Positions 16,390 through 26,688 of a DNA stretch of 64,000 bases are shown here, in pieces; the stretch's first letter is position 1; each line of letters begins with the position of its first letter. This stretch comes from Kordia sp. SMS9. GTDB taxonomy: Bacteria; Bacteroidota; Bacteroidia; Flavobacteriales; Flavobacteriaceae. The position numbers and the translations under genes are program-made. The notes beneath the pieces were generated by a model that had not been told where the DNA came from, ran no database searches, and saw nothing but the letters and a program-made list of their open reading frames with translations. Location of the stretch: positions 5,357,501-5,421,500 of the forward strand of contig NZ_CP031153.1 in the NCBI RefSeq assembly GCF_003352465.1, written 5' to 3'.

Positions 16390-19300
16390 CTAAACAAATT
16401 TTTTCTCTAATTGATTATTCACCACCTGAGAAAGCGATACAACATTGCTATTTTTCATTACTGAGAAATGATTTCCAGAAACTTCTTGTATTTCAAAGTT
16501 TCTAAAGAAGTTTCCTAATTTTTCTTTGTTGTAGATAGCGCTTGATTCCGTTGGCCAAATATACACTGTTTTCGCCTGAATTGCCTCTTGAATACAATGT
16601 CCATCGGATGCGTTCAATAAGAGTCGTATTTTATTGACTGCGGCAAAAAGTTCTTTTTTGTTCAGGTGTAAAAAGTCAGGAATCAGTTGTTGTATTTCAT
16701 CAGATACCAAACTGCGAATTCTTTCAATAGATTCTTTTTTGAACGTTTCAGAATTGAAAAACGCTGACCACAATTCAGGCAAAGAATTCATACTTTTTGA
16801 AGTTGCCATATCGTAATTGAAATTGGATTCCAGAAAACGCGTTTCCGAAGCCATATCAAACGTAGAAGTTTCCAAAGGTTTGTCAAATTGCAACGAAGAA
16901 TCTATCATAATAAGTTGTTCTACTTGTTCGCCTGCGTTTTCCAATTGCGTCGTCATTTCCGTCGCAATTTCACCGCCTAAACTCCAACCTAATAGATGAT
17001 ATGGTCCAACTTTTTGCACTTTCTTCATTTCTTTGATAAATGCGGAAGCGATGGACGTAATTTTTGGAGCTTCCGTGATGTTGTCAAATAATTCAAATCT
17101 GATTCCATAACAAGAATAGGTTTCAATGTTTCTAGAAAGTTCAAGATATCCATCAATTTCGCCACTTCCGTCGTGTATCATGAATAGTTTTTCTTTTCCT
17201 TCAATAGCATTGATTGGTACTACAAGTTCATCTTTTTGTGTGTTGCTTTCCCAGTTCCTAATTTTTTCCGCTAATGAACTAATTTTTGGTGCTAGGAAAA
17301 TTTCAGAAATCGGCAACTCTATTCCAAAGTCTTGCTTGATCAAGTGTCTTAATTTAATCGCCAATAAAGAATGTCCGCCAAGAGTGAAAAAGTTAGACGT
17401 AATGCTGATTTTTTCTGCGGAAATATTCAATACTTTTGACCAAATAGCGACGAGTTTTGTATGCATATCGTTTTGAGGCGGCACGTATGTTTCTCCTTCG
17501 GTAAAATCTGGACTTGGAAGTGCTTTTTTGTCTATTTTTCCATTCGCGTTCAAAGCAAACGTGTCCATCCATATACATGCAGAAGGTATCATATACTCCG
17601 GTACTTTTGAGGATAAAATTGATTTCACTTTGGCATCGTCTATTGGTGCATTTCCACATACATACGCAATCAATTTTTTATGATCTCCAACTCCTGAAAC
17701 CAAGACTACTGCACGATCAATCAAATCACTTTCTTCCAAATAAAACTCGATTTCTCCCAATTCAATACGATATCCACGAAGCTTTACCTGATCGTCATTT
17801 CGTCCTAAATATTCGATAGTTCCGTCAGAAAGCCATCTTGCCTGATCGCCCGTTTTGTAAATTTTACCATCTCCAAATGGATTGGCAATAAAACTTTTGG
17901 CGGTTAAATCTTCTCGTTTTAAATATCCTTTTGCGAGTCCTTTTCCTCCTATGTACAGTTCGCCTGCAACACCTTCTGGCAGTAACTCCAAGTCATCCGA
18001 AAGTATGTATAATGCTGTATTTGCGAGCGGACGCCCGATAGAAACTTTGTCTTTTGTAACATCGGTAGCATCAGTCACTTGATACACGGTACTCGTCACG
18101 GTAGTTTCCGTTGGACCGTATTCATTGTAAAATAAATGCTGTGCAGCTATTCTTTTTGCCAATGTTGGTTTGCATACTTCTCCACCAGAAATTACTCTTT
18201 TCAAATTTGGTAAATGATCAAAATTTACCGCTTCTAAAAAAGAAGGTGTTCCGTGGAAATGTGTCACTTTTTGGTCTCTTAACATGGTCGTAAAAGCTCC
18301 AACATCTAGCAGCATTTTTTCCTCAAAAACAACGGTTGCAGATCCGCTTGACAACGCTAACCAAATTTGTTCCACTGATGGATCAAAATAGTACGGTGCA
18401 AACTGAAGAATGCGCTCATCGTTCTGAATGTCAAAGTATTGTTTTTGACACTGAATTAGATTTGAAACCGATGCATGCTGAATTAACACACCTTTTGGTT
18501 GTCCCGTAGAACCCGAAGTGTAAATGACGTACGCCAAATCGGCTGCGGTTATGTATGGTAATTTTGTGTGATTATTTTCAGCGTTATCTAAAATGTTGGT
18601 ATTAATTACATGGTAGCTTGCTGTGTTTTCCATTGCTGAAGACACATTGCTTAGGATCATATTCACCTCACAATCGGCTAGCATATATTCCGTGCGCGCT
18701 GTTGGCTGATTTGGATTGATTGGCAAGTAGGCAGCTCCTGCTTTCATGACCGCAATAATTCCCACGATCATTTCTACAGAACGTGTCATCATCAATCCGA
18801 CAATGGTGTTCGGTTGTACGCCAGAATCTAGCAAATATGCTGCCCATTGGTCAGAACGTGTGTTGAGTTCTTGGTAAGTCCATTGTTCTTCTCCAAATAA
18901 AATAGCTTTTGCATCTGGTGTTGATTGTGCATGCTTCATAAACATATCCAATACGGTCTGATCTAAATCGTACGCCGCTTCGGTATCGTTAAAGGCTACT
19001 AACAATCTGTCTTTTTCTTCTTTGGAAAGAATATCGATATCGTTGATAGATACCGCTGTGTTTTGTGTAATTTTTGTGATGATTTGAACCAAGTAACTCA
19101 TAAAACGTTTGATCAGCGCTGCATCAAATAGTTCCGTTCGATACGTAAACGATAGCGTGATTTCTTCGGAAGCTACTACATCTAAACTCAAATCAAATTT
19201 TGCAATGTTTGAAGCTACTTTGTAGTCTGTAATTTGGATTGGTGCTTCTGGAACATCGGAAGCTTCTACGCCTTGATTGTATGAAAAGAAAACATCAAAT

Positions 19301-22300
19301 AAAGGATTGCTTCCTGCATCTCGTGAAATTTGTAAAGCATCTACCAATTCCTCATACTGAAACGATTGATGATCAAACGCAGCTAACGTTGTTTCTTGAA
19401 CAGCTTCGAGCAATTCGTCAAACTTCATCGTGGCATCAACCGTGTTTCGAAGTGCCAATGTGTTGACAAACATACCCACAATTCCTTCAAGATCTGAATG
19501 ATTTCGTCCTGCGGTAACGGTGCCAACAATGATGTCTTTTTGGTTGGACAACTTGCTTAATAGCACATTGTATATGGATAAAAATAAGGTAGACATGGTT
19601 ACGCCTTCTTGCTGTGCCATTGCTTTTAATGCTTGGCTTGTATTTTTATCAATGCGTACGGTATGATTGTCTCCTTGATTGCTTCTGTATCTTGTTTTGG
19701 AACGATTTGTTGGAAGTTCGAGTGTGGTAATCTCTTCCGAGAAAACGTCCATCCAATAGTTTTTATGATTTGCAACTAATGCTTGCTGTGCATCGCTTTG
19801 TTGCCAAACGGCGTAATCTACATATTGAACGTTGAGATCATGTAAGGGTGCTTCTTGATACAACATCCACAATTCACGCATTAGTATTTCAAAAGAAACA
19901 CCATCGTTAATGATGTGATGCATGTCCATCATGAGCAAATGTTCTTCCGTTGAAATTTCTAGTAAGGATACTCGAAATGGAAATTCTGCTGATAGGTTAA
20001 ATGGACGAATGAATGCTGCTATTGTCGCATCAATACGATCGGAATTGCCTTTTTGGTGATTCACACAAAAGTCATCAGTCGCTAAAATGCGTTGCATTGG
20101 TACATCGTCTACAATATTGAATGTCGTACGAAGACTTTGATGACGTCTTACCAAATTTTGGAATGCTGTTTCCAAACGCGCTACATCCAAAGTTCCTTTT
20201 AGTGTAAAGAATGAAGGCATGTTGTATACCGTTCCTTCTTTGTCAAATTCATATAAAAAGTACATTCGTTGCTGTGCAGAAGATAACGGATAGTATTCAG
20301 AATCTACAGCTTTTGGAATCGTTAAGAATGTTACTTGCTCCATCGTTGCGATGTGAAGTGACAATTCTGCAATGCTACGATGTACAAAGAAATCTCGTAT
20401 CGCAATATCTACATTATATACTTTGCTTATTTTATTGATCAGCGTAATCGCCAATAAAGAATGACCGCCAAGTTTAAAAAAGTCGGACGTAATGCTGATT
20501 TTTTCTGCGGCAATATCTAACACTTCTGACCAAATAGCCACCAGTTTTTTATGATCTTCGTTTTGTGGAGCAACGTAGGTTTCTCCTTGGGTAAGATCCA
20601 AACTCGGAAGTACTTTTTTGTCCACTTTACCATTTGCGTTCAACGTAAAAGAGTCTATCCAAATGAATGCCACAGGAATCATATAATTAGGAACTTTAGC
20701 AGCCAATAAAGATCTTAGGTTGGCGTCGTCTACTTGTGCATTTCCACATACATACGCAACCAATTGTTGGTGATCTCCTGTACCTGAAACCATGACCAAT
20801 GCTTGATCGATGAAATCACTATTTTCTAAATGATACGCAATTTCTCCTAATTCGATGCGATATCCACGAAGCTTCACCTGATCGTCATTTCGTCCTAAAT
20901 ATTCGATAGTGCCATCTGGAAGCCATCTTGCCTGATCGCCCGTTTTGTAAATTTTACCATCTCCAAATGGATTGGCAATAAAACTTCTTTCTGTTAAGTC
21001 TTGACGATTTAAGTATCCGTGCGCCAATCCTTTTCCTCCAAGATACAGCTCGCCTGCTACGCCTTGCGGCAATAGTTGCAAGTCATCCGAAAGAATATAC
21101 GTTTGTGTATTTGCTATTGGACGACCAATGGGTACAATACCATTTTTTAGAGTTGCTGCGCTTAACTTTTGTGAAATTGATATGACCGTTGCTTCTGTAG
21201 GACCGTATTCGTTGTAAAAATCATACGTTTCAGCATAGCGTTTTGCCAAGGCTAATTTACATGCTTCCCCTGATACTAAAATCCGTTTAAGATTTGTGAG
21301 TTTTGGCAATGCTAATTTTTCTAAGAATGAAGGAGTTACATTTAAATGCGTGACACCTTGTGTTTCTAAATACGCATAAAATTCATTGTCGTCCGTTAAG
21401 GTTTCTTGGGCTACTAAAACCAAACTAGCGCCTGTACAGAATGCAGACCAAATTTGTTCTACGGAAACATCAAAATAATACGGCGAAAATTGCAGGATAT
21501 GATCTGAACTTTCCAATCCTAAAAATTCACGTTCATGTTGAATTAGATTTGAAACGGATGCATGCTGAATTAACACACCTTTTGGTTGTCCCGTAGAACC
21601 CGAAGTGTAAATGACGTACGCCAAATCGGCTGCGGTTACATATGGTAATTTTGTGTGCTTATTTTCAGCGTTATCTAAAATGTTGGTGTTAATTACATGG
21701 TAGCTTGCTGTGTTTTCCATTGCTGAAGACACATTGCTTAGGATGATATTCACCTCACAATCTTCTAACATATATTCCGTGCGCGCTGTTGGCTGATTTG
21801 GATTGATTGGCAAGTAGGCAGCTCCTGCTTTCATTACGGAAATAATTCCCACGATCATTTCTACAGAACGTGTCATCATCAATCCGACAATGGTGTTCGA
21901 TTGTACGCCAGAATCTAGCAAATATCCTGCCCATTGATCGGAACGTGTGTTGAGTTCTTGATAAGTCCATTGTTCTTCTCCAAATAAAATCGCTGTTGCA
22001 TCTGGTGTTGATTGTGCATGCTTTATAAACATATCCAATACGGTCTGATCTAAATCGTACGCAGTTTCGGTATCGTTAAAATCTACTAACAATCTGTGTT
22101 TTTCTTCTTTGGAAAGAATGTCGATATCGTTGATAGACACCGCTGTGTTTTGTGTAATTTCTGTGATGATTTGAAGCAAGTAACTCATAAAACGTTTGAT
22201 CAGCGCTGCATCAAATAGTTCCGTTCGATACGTAAAGGATAGCGTGATTTCTTCGGAAGCTACGACGTCTAAACTCAAATCAAATTTTGCAATGTTTGAA

Positions 22301-25300
22301 GCTACTTTGTAGTCTGTAATTTGGATTGGTGCTTCTGGGACATCGGAAGCTTCTACACCTTGATTGTATGAAAAGAAAACATCAAATAAAGGATTGCTTC
22401 CTGCATCTCGTGAAATTTGTAAAGCGTCTACCAATTCCTCATATTGAAACGATTGATGATCAAACGCAGCTAAGGTTGTTTCTTGAACAGCTTCGAGCAA
22501 TTCATCAAATTTCATCGTCGCATCAACCGTGTTGCGAAGTGCCAATGTGTTGACAAACATACCAACAATTCCTTCAAGATCAGAATGATTTCGTCCTGCA
22601 GTAACGGTGCCAACAATGATGTCTTTTTGGTTGGATAACTTGCTTAATAGTACATTGTATATGGATAAAAATAAGGTAGACATGGTTACGCCTTCTTGCT
22701 GTGCCATTGCTTTTAATGCTTGGCTTGTATTTTTATCAATGCGTACGGTATGATTGTCTCCTTGATTGCTTCTGTATCTTGTTTTGGAACGATTTGTTGG
22801 AAGTTCGAGTGTGGTAATCTCTTCCGAGAAAACGTCCATCCAATAGTTTTTATGATTTGCAACTAATGCTTGCTGTGCATCGCTTTGTTGCCAAACGGCG
22901 TAATCTACATATTGAACGTTGAGATCATGTAAGGGTGCTTCTTGATACAACATCCACAATTCACGCATTAGTATTTCGAAAGAAACACCATCGTTAATGA
23001 TGTGATGCATGTCCATCATGAGCAAATGTTCTTCCGTTGAAATTTCTAGTAAGGATACTCGAAATGGAAATTCTGCTGATAGGTTAAATGGACGAATGAA
23101 TGCTGCTATTGACGCATCAATATGATCGGAATTGCCTTTTTGGTGATTCACACAAAAGTCATCAGCCGCTAAAATGCGTTGCATTGGTACATCGTCCACA
23201 ATGTTAAATGTAGTACGAAGACTTTGATGACGTGCTACTAAATTTTGGAATGCTGTTTCCAAACGCGCTACATCTAAAGTTCCTTTCAGTGTAAAGAATG
23301 AAGGCATGTTGTATACCGTTCCTTCTTTGTCAAATTCATATAAAAAGTACATTCGTTGCTGTGCAGAAGATAACGGATAGTATTCAGAATCTACAGCTTT
23401 TGGAATCGTTAAGAATGTTACTTGCTCCATCGTTGCGATATGGAGTGATAATTCTGCAATGCTACGGTGTACGAAGAAATCGCGTATCGCAATATCTACT
23501 TGGTATACTTTGCTTATTTTATTGATCAGTGTAATCGCCAATAAAGAATGACCGCCAAGTTTAAAAAAGTCGGACGTAATGCTGATTTTTTCTGCGGCAA
23601 TATCCAATACTTCTGACCAAATAGCCACTAGTTTTTTATGATCTTCGTTTTGTGGAGCAACGTAGGTTTCAGCGTTTACAAAATCGGGAATTGGCAACGC
23701 TTTCCGATCTGTTTTTCCATTGGCATTTACAGGAAAACTGTCTAATTTTACATAATGCGCTGGCAACATATACGCTGGTAACTTGTCTGACAAAAGCGCA
23801 TGAATTTCTTCCGTATCTTTTTCTTCATTTACGCATAAGTACGCTACTAATTGTTTACTTTCTTTGCCTCCATGCGCCATCACTAACGCTTGATTTACTT
23901 CTGAAATTAATTCCAGTTCTGCTTCTATTTCTCCAAGTTCGATGCGATGTCCTCTTATTTTTACTTGGTTGTCATTTCTGCCCAAATATTCTAACGTACC
24001 ATCTTTCAACCATTTTACCAAGTCGCCAGTTTTGTAAATTTTACCGTCTCCAAACGGATTTTCTACAAAACGTTCTTTTGTCAATACTTCATTGTTGATG
24101 TATCCGTTGGTTACACCCAATCCGCCAATGTAGAGTTCTCCGACAACACCTTCTGGCAACAGCGTCATGTTTTTCCCTAAAACATACGCTTGTGTATTGG
24201 CTATGGGACGTCCAATAGATATTTTACCGGTTTCGATATCTGCTTGCTCAATTTTTTTAAACGTAGAAGTTACCGTAGTTTCTGTAGGTCCGTATTCGTT
24301 GTATAAATTGTATAGCTTTGAAAGTTTTCCAGCCAATGCCAATTTACAAGCTTCGCCTCCTACAATGATTCTTTTGATGTGTAATGTTTCCCCTAATTCG
24401 ATCGCTTCTAGAAAAGAAGGTGTACAATCTAGGTGTGTAATGTTGTATTTTTTTAGGCTTGCATTGAATCTGTGGATGTCTAAGATGTCTTCATCTTTAA
24501 AAATAACCAATCGTGCGCCCGTGGTGAGTGCTAACCAAATTTGCAATACAGACGCATCAAAATAGTAGGGAGAAAATAATAATACATTTTCATCCTGTTG
24601 CATGCGGAAGAGTTCTATTTCGTGTTGCAACAAATTGGAAACACCTTGATGTTTTACCATGACGCCTTTTGGTCGTCCTGTAGAACCCGAAGTGTAGATA
24701 ATGTATGCTAGATCTTCCCCATTAAGTGTAGGTAACGTTTTGTTACTGTTTGATTTTTTTTCGTCTAAAGTTTTTGGTGTAATGCACGTGTACGCTTCTA
24801 AGAAGTTCGCAGCTATATTTTCAACATTACTTACAATGAATGCTACTTCACATTCTTCCAACATGTCTAGTGTTCGGGCAGTTGGTTGCTCAGTATTGAT
24901 TGGCAAGTAGGCGCCACCAGCTTTTAAGATGGCTAATATTCCTGTGATCATATCTAAAGAGCGAGACATTAGTAAGCCCACGATTTCTCCTTTGCCAATG
25001 TTGTCTATAATGTGATGCGCCCACACATCAGAGCGTGTGTCTAATTCTTTGTAGGTAAGCGCTACCTCATCTAAAATCAACGCTTGGGAGTTTGGTGTTT
25101 CTTGTACGCGCATTTTAAACATATCCAACACTGTTGTATCTATATGATACGCAGCGTTGGTATTGTTGAAATCTATCAGCAATCTGTTTTTTTCTTCTTT
25201 GGAAAGAATGTCTATTTCTTTGATAGATACCGCTTTGTTTTGTGTAATTTCTGTGATGATTTGAAGCAAATAACCTGAAAATCGTGCAATGCTTGAAGCG

Positions 25301-26688
25301 GCAAATAAATCTTTTCTGTATACGAAACACAGGTTGATTTCTTCTTTGTCTAAGACTTCAAATTCTAAATCGAATTTTGCAATTGTATACGGAACTTCAT
25401 GATTTTTTATCGTAATTCCTGTATCAGTACTTCCGTTTGTATCTGTGCCCGCTTGCATGTATGCGAAGAAGACATCAAATAAAGGATTGCGTCCTGCATC
25501 TCGCGAAAAATCTAACGCATCTACCAATTCATCATACGGATATAATTGATGGTCAAATGCCGTCAATGTATTTTCTTGTACATTGGCTAGAAAATCCTTG
25601 AAACTCAAATTGGAAGCTACTTGATTGCGCAATGCTAACGTATTGACAAACATGCCAACTACGCCTTCAACATCTGCATGATGGCGACCTGCTGTCGGCG
25701 TACCTACTACAATGTCAGCCTGATCGGACAGTTTGCTAAGCAATACATTGAAAATTGATAAGAACAACGTGTACATTGTAATTCCTTCCGAACCTGCCAA
25801 AGCACGTAATTGATCGCTTTGCGTTTTGGATAAAGTTACGATATGCACTTCGCCTTCATCACTTGGATGCATCGGTCTTGAGTGATCTAGCGGCAATTCT
25901 AAGGTGGTCAAGTCATCATTATAACTTTCTAACCAATATTTTCTATGTCTTGACACTACGTCTTGATAGGCGTCGCTTTGTTGCCATTCCGCATAATCGG
26001 TATATTGAATATCAAGCGCAGGCAATGTATTTCCATCATACAACGACCAAAGATCATGCATTAAAATGTCATTAGAAACTCCGTCATTGATAATGTGATG
26101 CGAATCTGTCATTAACAAATAGTCTTCACCAATGACATCGACCAACGTTACGCGGTACGGAAATTCCTGTGCTAAGTTGAATGGACGCACAAATGTTGAT
26201 ACTAGGGCATCAATATCTTTGGGATGTATTTGTTTGTACTCAATTTCAAATGCAGCGGCGTCTAACACACGCTGCATTGGATGATCGTTTTGAATACTAA
26301 ATACCGTACGCAAGCTTTGATGACGTGCCACCAAGGATTTGATGGCGTTGTCAAACTTGGCAATGTCTAAAGACCTGCCAAGCCGATAAAAACCAGGCAT
26401 GTTATAACTTACTCCATTTTTGTCAAACTCATATAGAAAATACATGCGCTTTTGTACAGACGATAGCGCGTAGTATTCTTTTTTAGGAGTTTTGGCAATG
26501 GTTGTGGAAGATTCTTTCCGCTTTAGCGATTTGAAAAAAGCTATAATTTCTTGTTTATTAGCTTTTAATTCTTCTACAATTTCGTGCGTTAACACTTCAT
26601 TCGGATCGTGAACTGCTAATTGCTCTTCACGAACCGTAACAATGATGTTGTTATTCCTCAGATTCGTAATGTATTCCGCGATGCTCAT
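16390..26688 (-). CDS. NRPS-3: TubC docking-C-A-T-C-A-T-C-A-T-TE (three modules)
   Basis: This 3432-residue synthetase adds the last three residues and releases the peptide. Order by approximate residue: TubC-type docking (1-50), C1 (70-500, HHIINDG), A1 (525-1000), T1 (LGGHSLLAI, about 1065), C2 (1115-1545, HHIINDG), A2 (1570-2050), T2, C3 (2160-2590), A3 (2615-3090), T3, and a thioesterase (3190-3432) with GWSLGG nucleophile and GNHFS histidine. Specificity residues read by eye (positions 235-331 of GrsA): A1 DALDIGEVT, A2 DVENLSEVI, A3 DPEHIGEVT. None matches a code I can assign. The acidic residues (Asp278 or Glu239, with Glu322) fit polar or diamino substrates such as diaminopropionate. 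The ATG overlaps the NRPS-2 stop by four bases. A 2.1-kb internal duplication spans T1-C2-half of A2 and T2-C3-half of A3. Confidence 0.95.
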   Translation of the reverse strand: MSIAEYITNLRNNNIIVTVREEQLAVHDPNEVLTHEIVEELKANKQEIIAFFKSLKRKESSTTIAKTPKKEYYALSSVQKRMYFLYEFDKNGVSYNMPGFYRLGRSLDIAKFDNAIKSLVARHQSLRTVFSIQNDHPMQRVLDAAAFEIEYKQIHPKDIDALVSTFVRPFNLAQEFPYRVTLVDVIGEDYLLMTDSHHIINDGVSNDILMHDLWSLYDGNTLPALDIQYTDYAEWQQSDAYQDVVSRHRKYWLESYNDDLTTLELPLDHSRPMHPSDEGEVHIVTLSKTQSDQLRALAGSEGITMYTLFLSIFNVLLSKLSDQADIVVGTPTAGRHHADVEGVVGMFVNTLALRNQVASNLSFKDFLANVQENTLTAFDHQLYPYDELVDALDFSRDAGRNPLFDVFFAYMQAGTDTNGSTDTGITIKNHEVPYTIAKFDLEFEVLDKEEINLCFVYRKDLFAASSIARFSGYLLQIITEITQNKAVSIKEIDILSKEEKNRLLIDFNNTNAAYHIDTTVLDMFKMRVQETPNSQALILDEVALTYKELDTRSDVWAHHIIDNIGKGEIVGLLMSRSLDMITGILAILKAGGAYLPINTEQPTARTLDMLEECEVAFIVSNVENIAANFLEAYTCITPKTLDEKKSNSNKTLPTLNGEDLAYIIYTSGSTGRPKGVMVKHQGVSNLLQHEIELFRMQQDENVLLFSPYYFDASVLQIWLALTTGARLVIFKDEDILDIHRFNASLKKYNITHLDCTPSFLEAIELGETLHIKRIIVGGEACKLALAGKLSKLYNLYNEYGPTETTVTSTFKKIEQADIETGKISIGRPIANTQAYVLGKNMTLLPEGVVGELYIGGLGVTNGYINNEVLTKERFVENPFGDGKIYKTGDLVKWLKDGTLEYLGRNDNQVKIRGHRIELGEIEAELELISEVNQALVMAHGGKESKQLVAYLCVNEEKDTEEIHALLSDKLPAYMLPAHYVKLDSFPVNANGKTDRKALPIPDFVNAETYVAPQNEDHKKLVAIWSEVLDIAAEKISITSDFFKLGGHSLLAITLINKISKVYQVDIAIRDFFVHRSIAELSLHIATMEQVTFLTIPKAVDSEYYPLSSAQQRMYFLYEFDKEGTVYNMPSFFTLKGTLDVARLETAFQNLVARHQSLRTTFNIVDDVPMQRILAADDFCVNHQKGNSDHIDASIAAFIRPFNLSAEFPFRVSLLEISTEEHLLMMDMHHIINDGVSFEILMRELWMLYQEAPLHDLNVQYVDYAVWQQSDAQQALVANHKNYWMDVFSEEITTLELPTNRSKTRYRSNQGDNHTVRIDKNTSQALKAMAQQEGVTMSTLFLSIYNVLLSKLSNQKDIIVGTVTAGRNHSDLEGIVGMFVNTLALRNTVDATMKFDELLEAVQETTLAAFDHQSFQYEELVDALQISRDAGSNPLFDVFFSYNQGVEASDVPEAPIQITDYKVASNIAKFDLSLDVVASEEITLSFTYRTELFDAALIKRFMSYLLQIITEITQNTAVSINDIDILSKEEKHRLLVDFNDTETAYDLDQTVLDMFIKHAQSTPDATAILFGEEQWTYQELNTRSDQWAGYLLDSGVQSNTIVGLMMTRSVEMIVGIISVMKAGAAYLPINPNQPTARTEYMLEDCEVNIILSNVSSAMENTASYHVINTNILDNAENKHTKLPYVTAADLAYVIYTSGSTGQPKGVLIQHASVSNLIQHEREFLGLESSDHILQFSPYYFDVSVEQIWSAFCTGASLVLVAQETLTDDNEFYAYLETQGVTHLNVTPSFLEKLALPKLTNLKRILVSGEACKLALAKRYAETYDFYNEYGPTEATVISISQKLSAATLKNGIVPIGRPIANTQTYILSDDLQLLPQGVAGELYLGGKGLAHGYLNRQDLTERSFIANPFGDGKIYKTGDQARWLPDGTIEYLGRNDDQVKLRGYRIELGEIAYHLENSDFIDQALVMVSGTGDHQQLVAYVCGNAQVDDANLRSLLAAKVPNYMIPVAFIWIDSFTLNANGKVDKKVLPSLDLTQGETYVAPQNEDHKKLVAIWSEVLDIAAEKISITSDFFKLGGHSLLAITLINKISKVYNVDIAIRDFFVHRSIAELSLHIATMEQVTFLTIPKAVDSEYYPLSSAQQRMYFLYEFDKEGTVYNMPSFFTLKGTLDVARLETAFQNLVRRHQSLRTTFNIVDDVPMQRILATDDFCVNHQKGNSDRIDATIAAFIRPFNLSAEFPFRVSLLEISTEEHLLMMDMHHIINDGVSFEILMRELWMLYQEAPLHDLNVQYVDYAVWQQSDAQQALVANHKNYWMDVFSEEITTLELPTNRSKTRYRSNQGDNHTVRIDKNTSQALKAMAQQEGVTMSTLFLSIYNVLLSKLSNQKDIIVGTVTAGRNHSDLEGIVGMFVNTLALRNTVDATMKFDELLEAVQETTLAAFDHQSFQYEELVDALQISRDAGSNPLFDVFFSYNQGVEASDVPEAPIQITDYKVASNIAKFDLSLDVVASEEITLSFTYRTELFDAALIKRFMSYLVQIITKITQNTAVSINDIDILSKEEKDRLLVAFNDTEAAYDLDQTVLDMFMKHAQSTPDAKAILFGEEQWTYQELNTRSDQWAAYLLDSGVQPNTIVGLMMTRSVEMIVGIIAVMKAGAAYLPINPNQPTARTEYMLADCEVNMILSNVSSAMENTASYHVINTNILDNAENNHTKLPYITAADLAYVIYTSGSTGQPKGVLIQHASVSNLIQCQKQYFDIQNDERILQFAPYYFDPSVEQIWLALSSGSATVVFEEKMLLDVGAFTTMLRDQKVTHFHGTPSFLEAVNFDHLPNLKRVISGGEVCKPTLAKRIAAQHLFYNEYGPTETTVTSTVYQVTDATDVTKDKVSIGRPLANTALYILSDDLELLPEGVAGELYIGGKGLAKGYLKREDLTAKSFIANPFGDGKIYKTGDQARWLSDGTIEYLGRNDDQVKLRGYRIELGEIEFYLEESDLIDRAVVLVSGVGDHKKLIAYVCGNAPIDDAKVKSILSSKVPEYMIPSACIWMDTFALNANGKIDKKALPSPDFTEGETYVPPQNDMHTKLVAIWSKVLNISAEKISITSNFFTLGGHSLLAIKLRHLIKQDFGIELPISEIFLAPKISSLAEKIRNWESNTQKDELVVPINAIEGKEKLFMIHDGSGEIDGYLELSRNIETYSCYGIRFELFDNITEAPKITSIASAFIKEMKKVQKVGPYHLLGWSLGGEIATEMTTQLENAGEQVEQLIMIDSSLQFDKPLETSTFDMASETRFLESNFNYDMATSKSMNSLPELWSAFFNSETFKKESIERIRSLVSDEIQQLIPDFLHLNKKELFAAVNKIRLLLNASDGHCIQEAIQAKTVYIWPTESSAIYNKEKLGNFFRNFEIQEVSGNHFSVMKNSNVVSLSQVVNNQLEKKFV
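18453..20583. repeat. Internal NRPS module duplication, copy in T2-C3-A3
   Basis: Direct repeat of about 2131 bases with a constant offset of 3087 (1029 codons) to 21540-23670; most positions are identical by eye. It covers the end of T2, all of C3 and the first half of A3. Sequence diverges sharply at both ends; at the low-coordinate end this is exactly where the A-domain specificity core begins. Confidence 0.85.
21540..23670. repeat. Internal NRPS module duplication, copy in T1-C2-A2
   Basis: Partner of the repeat at 18453-20583, covering the T1 end, C2 and the first half of A2. Homology returns with an offset of 3090 in the later A-domain region (for example 17761-17880 against 20851-20970), so only the roughly 500-600-base specificity core differs strongly between the two modules. 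Confidence 0.85.
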
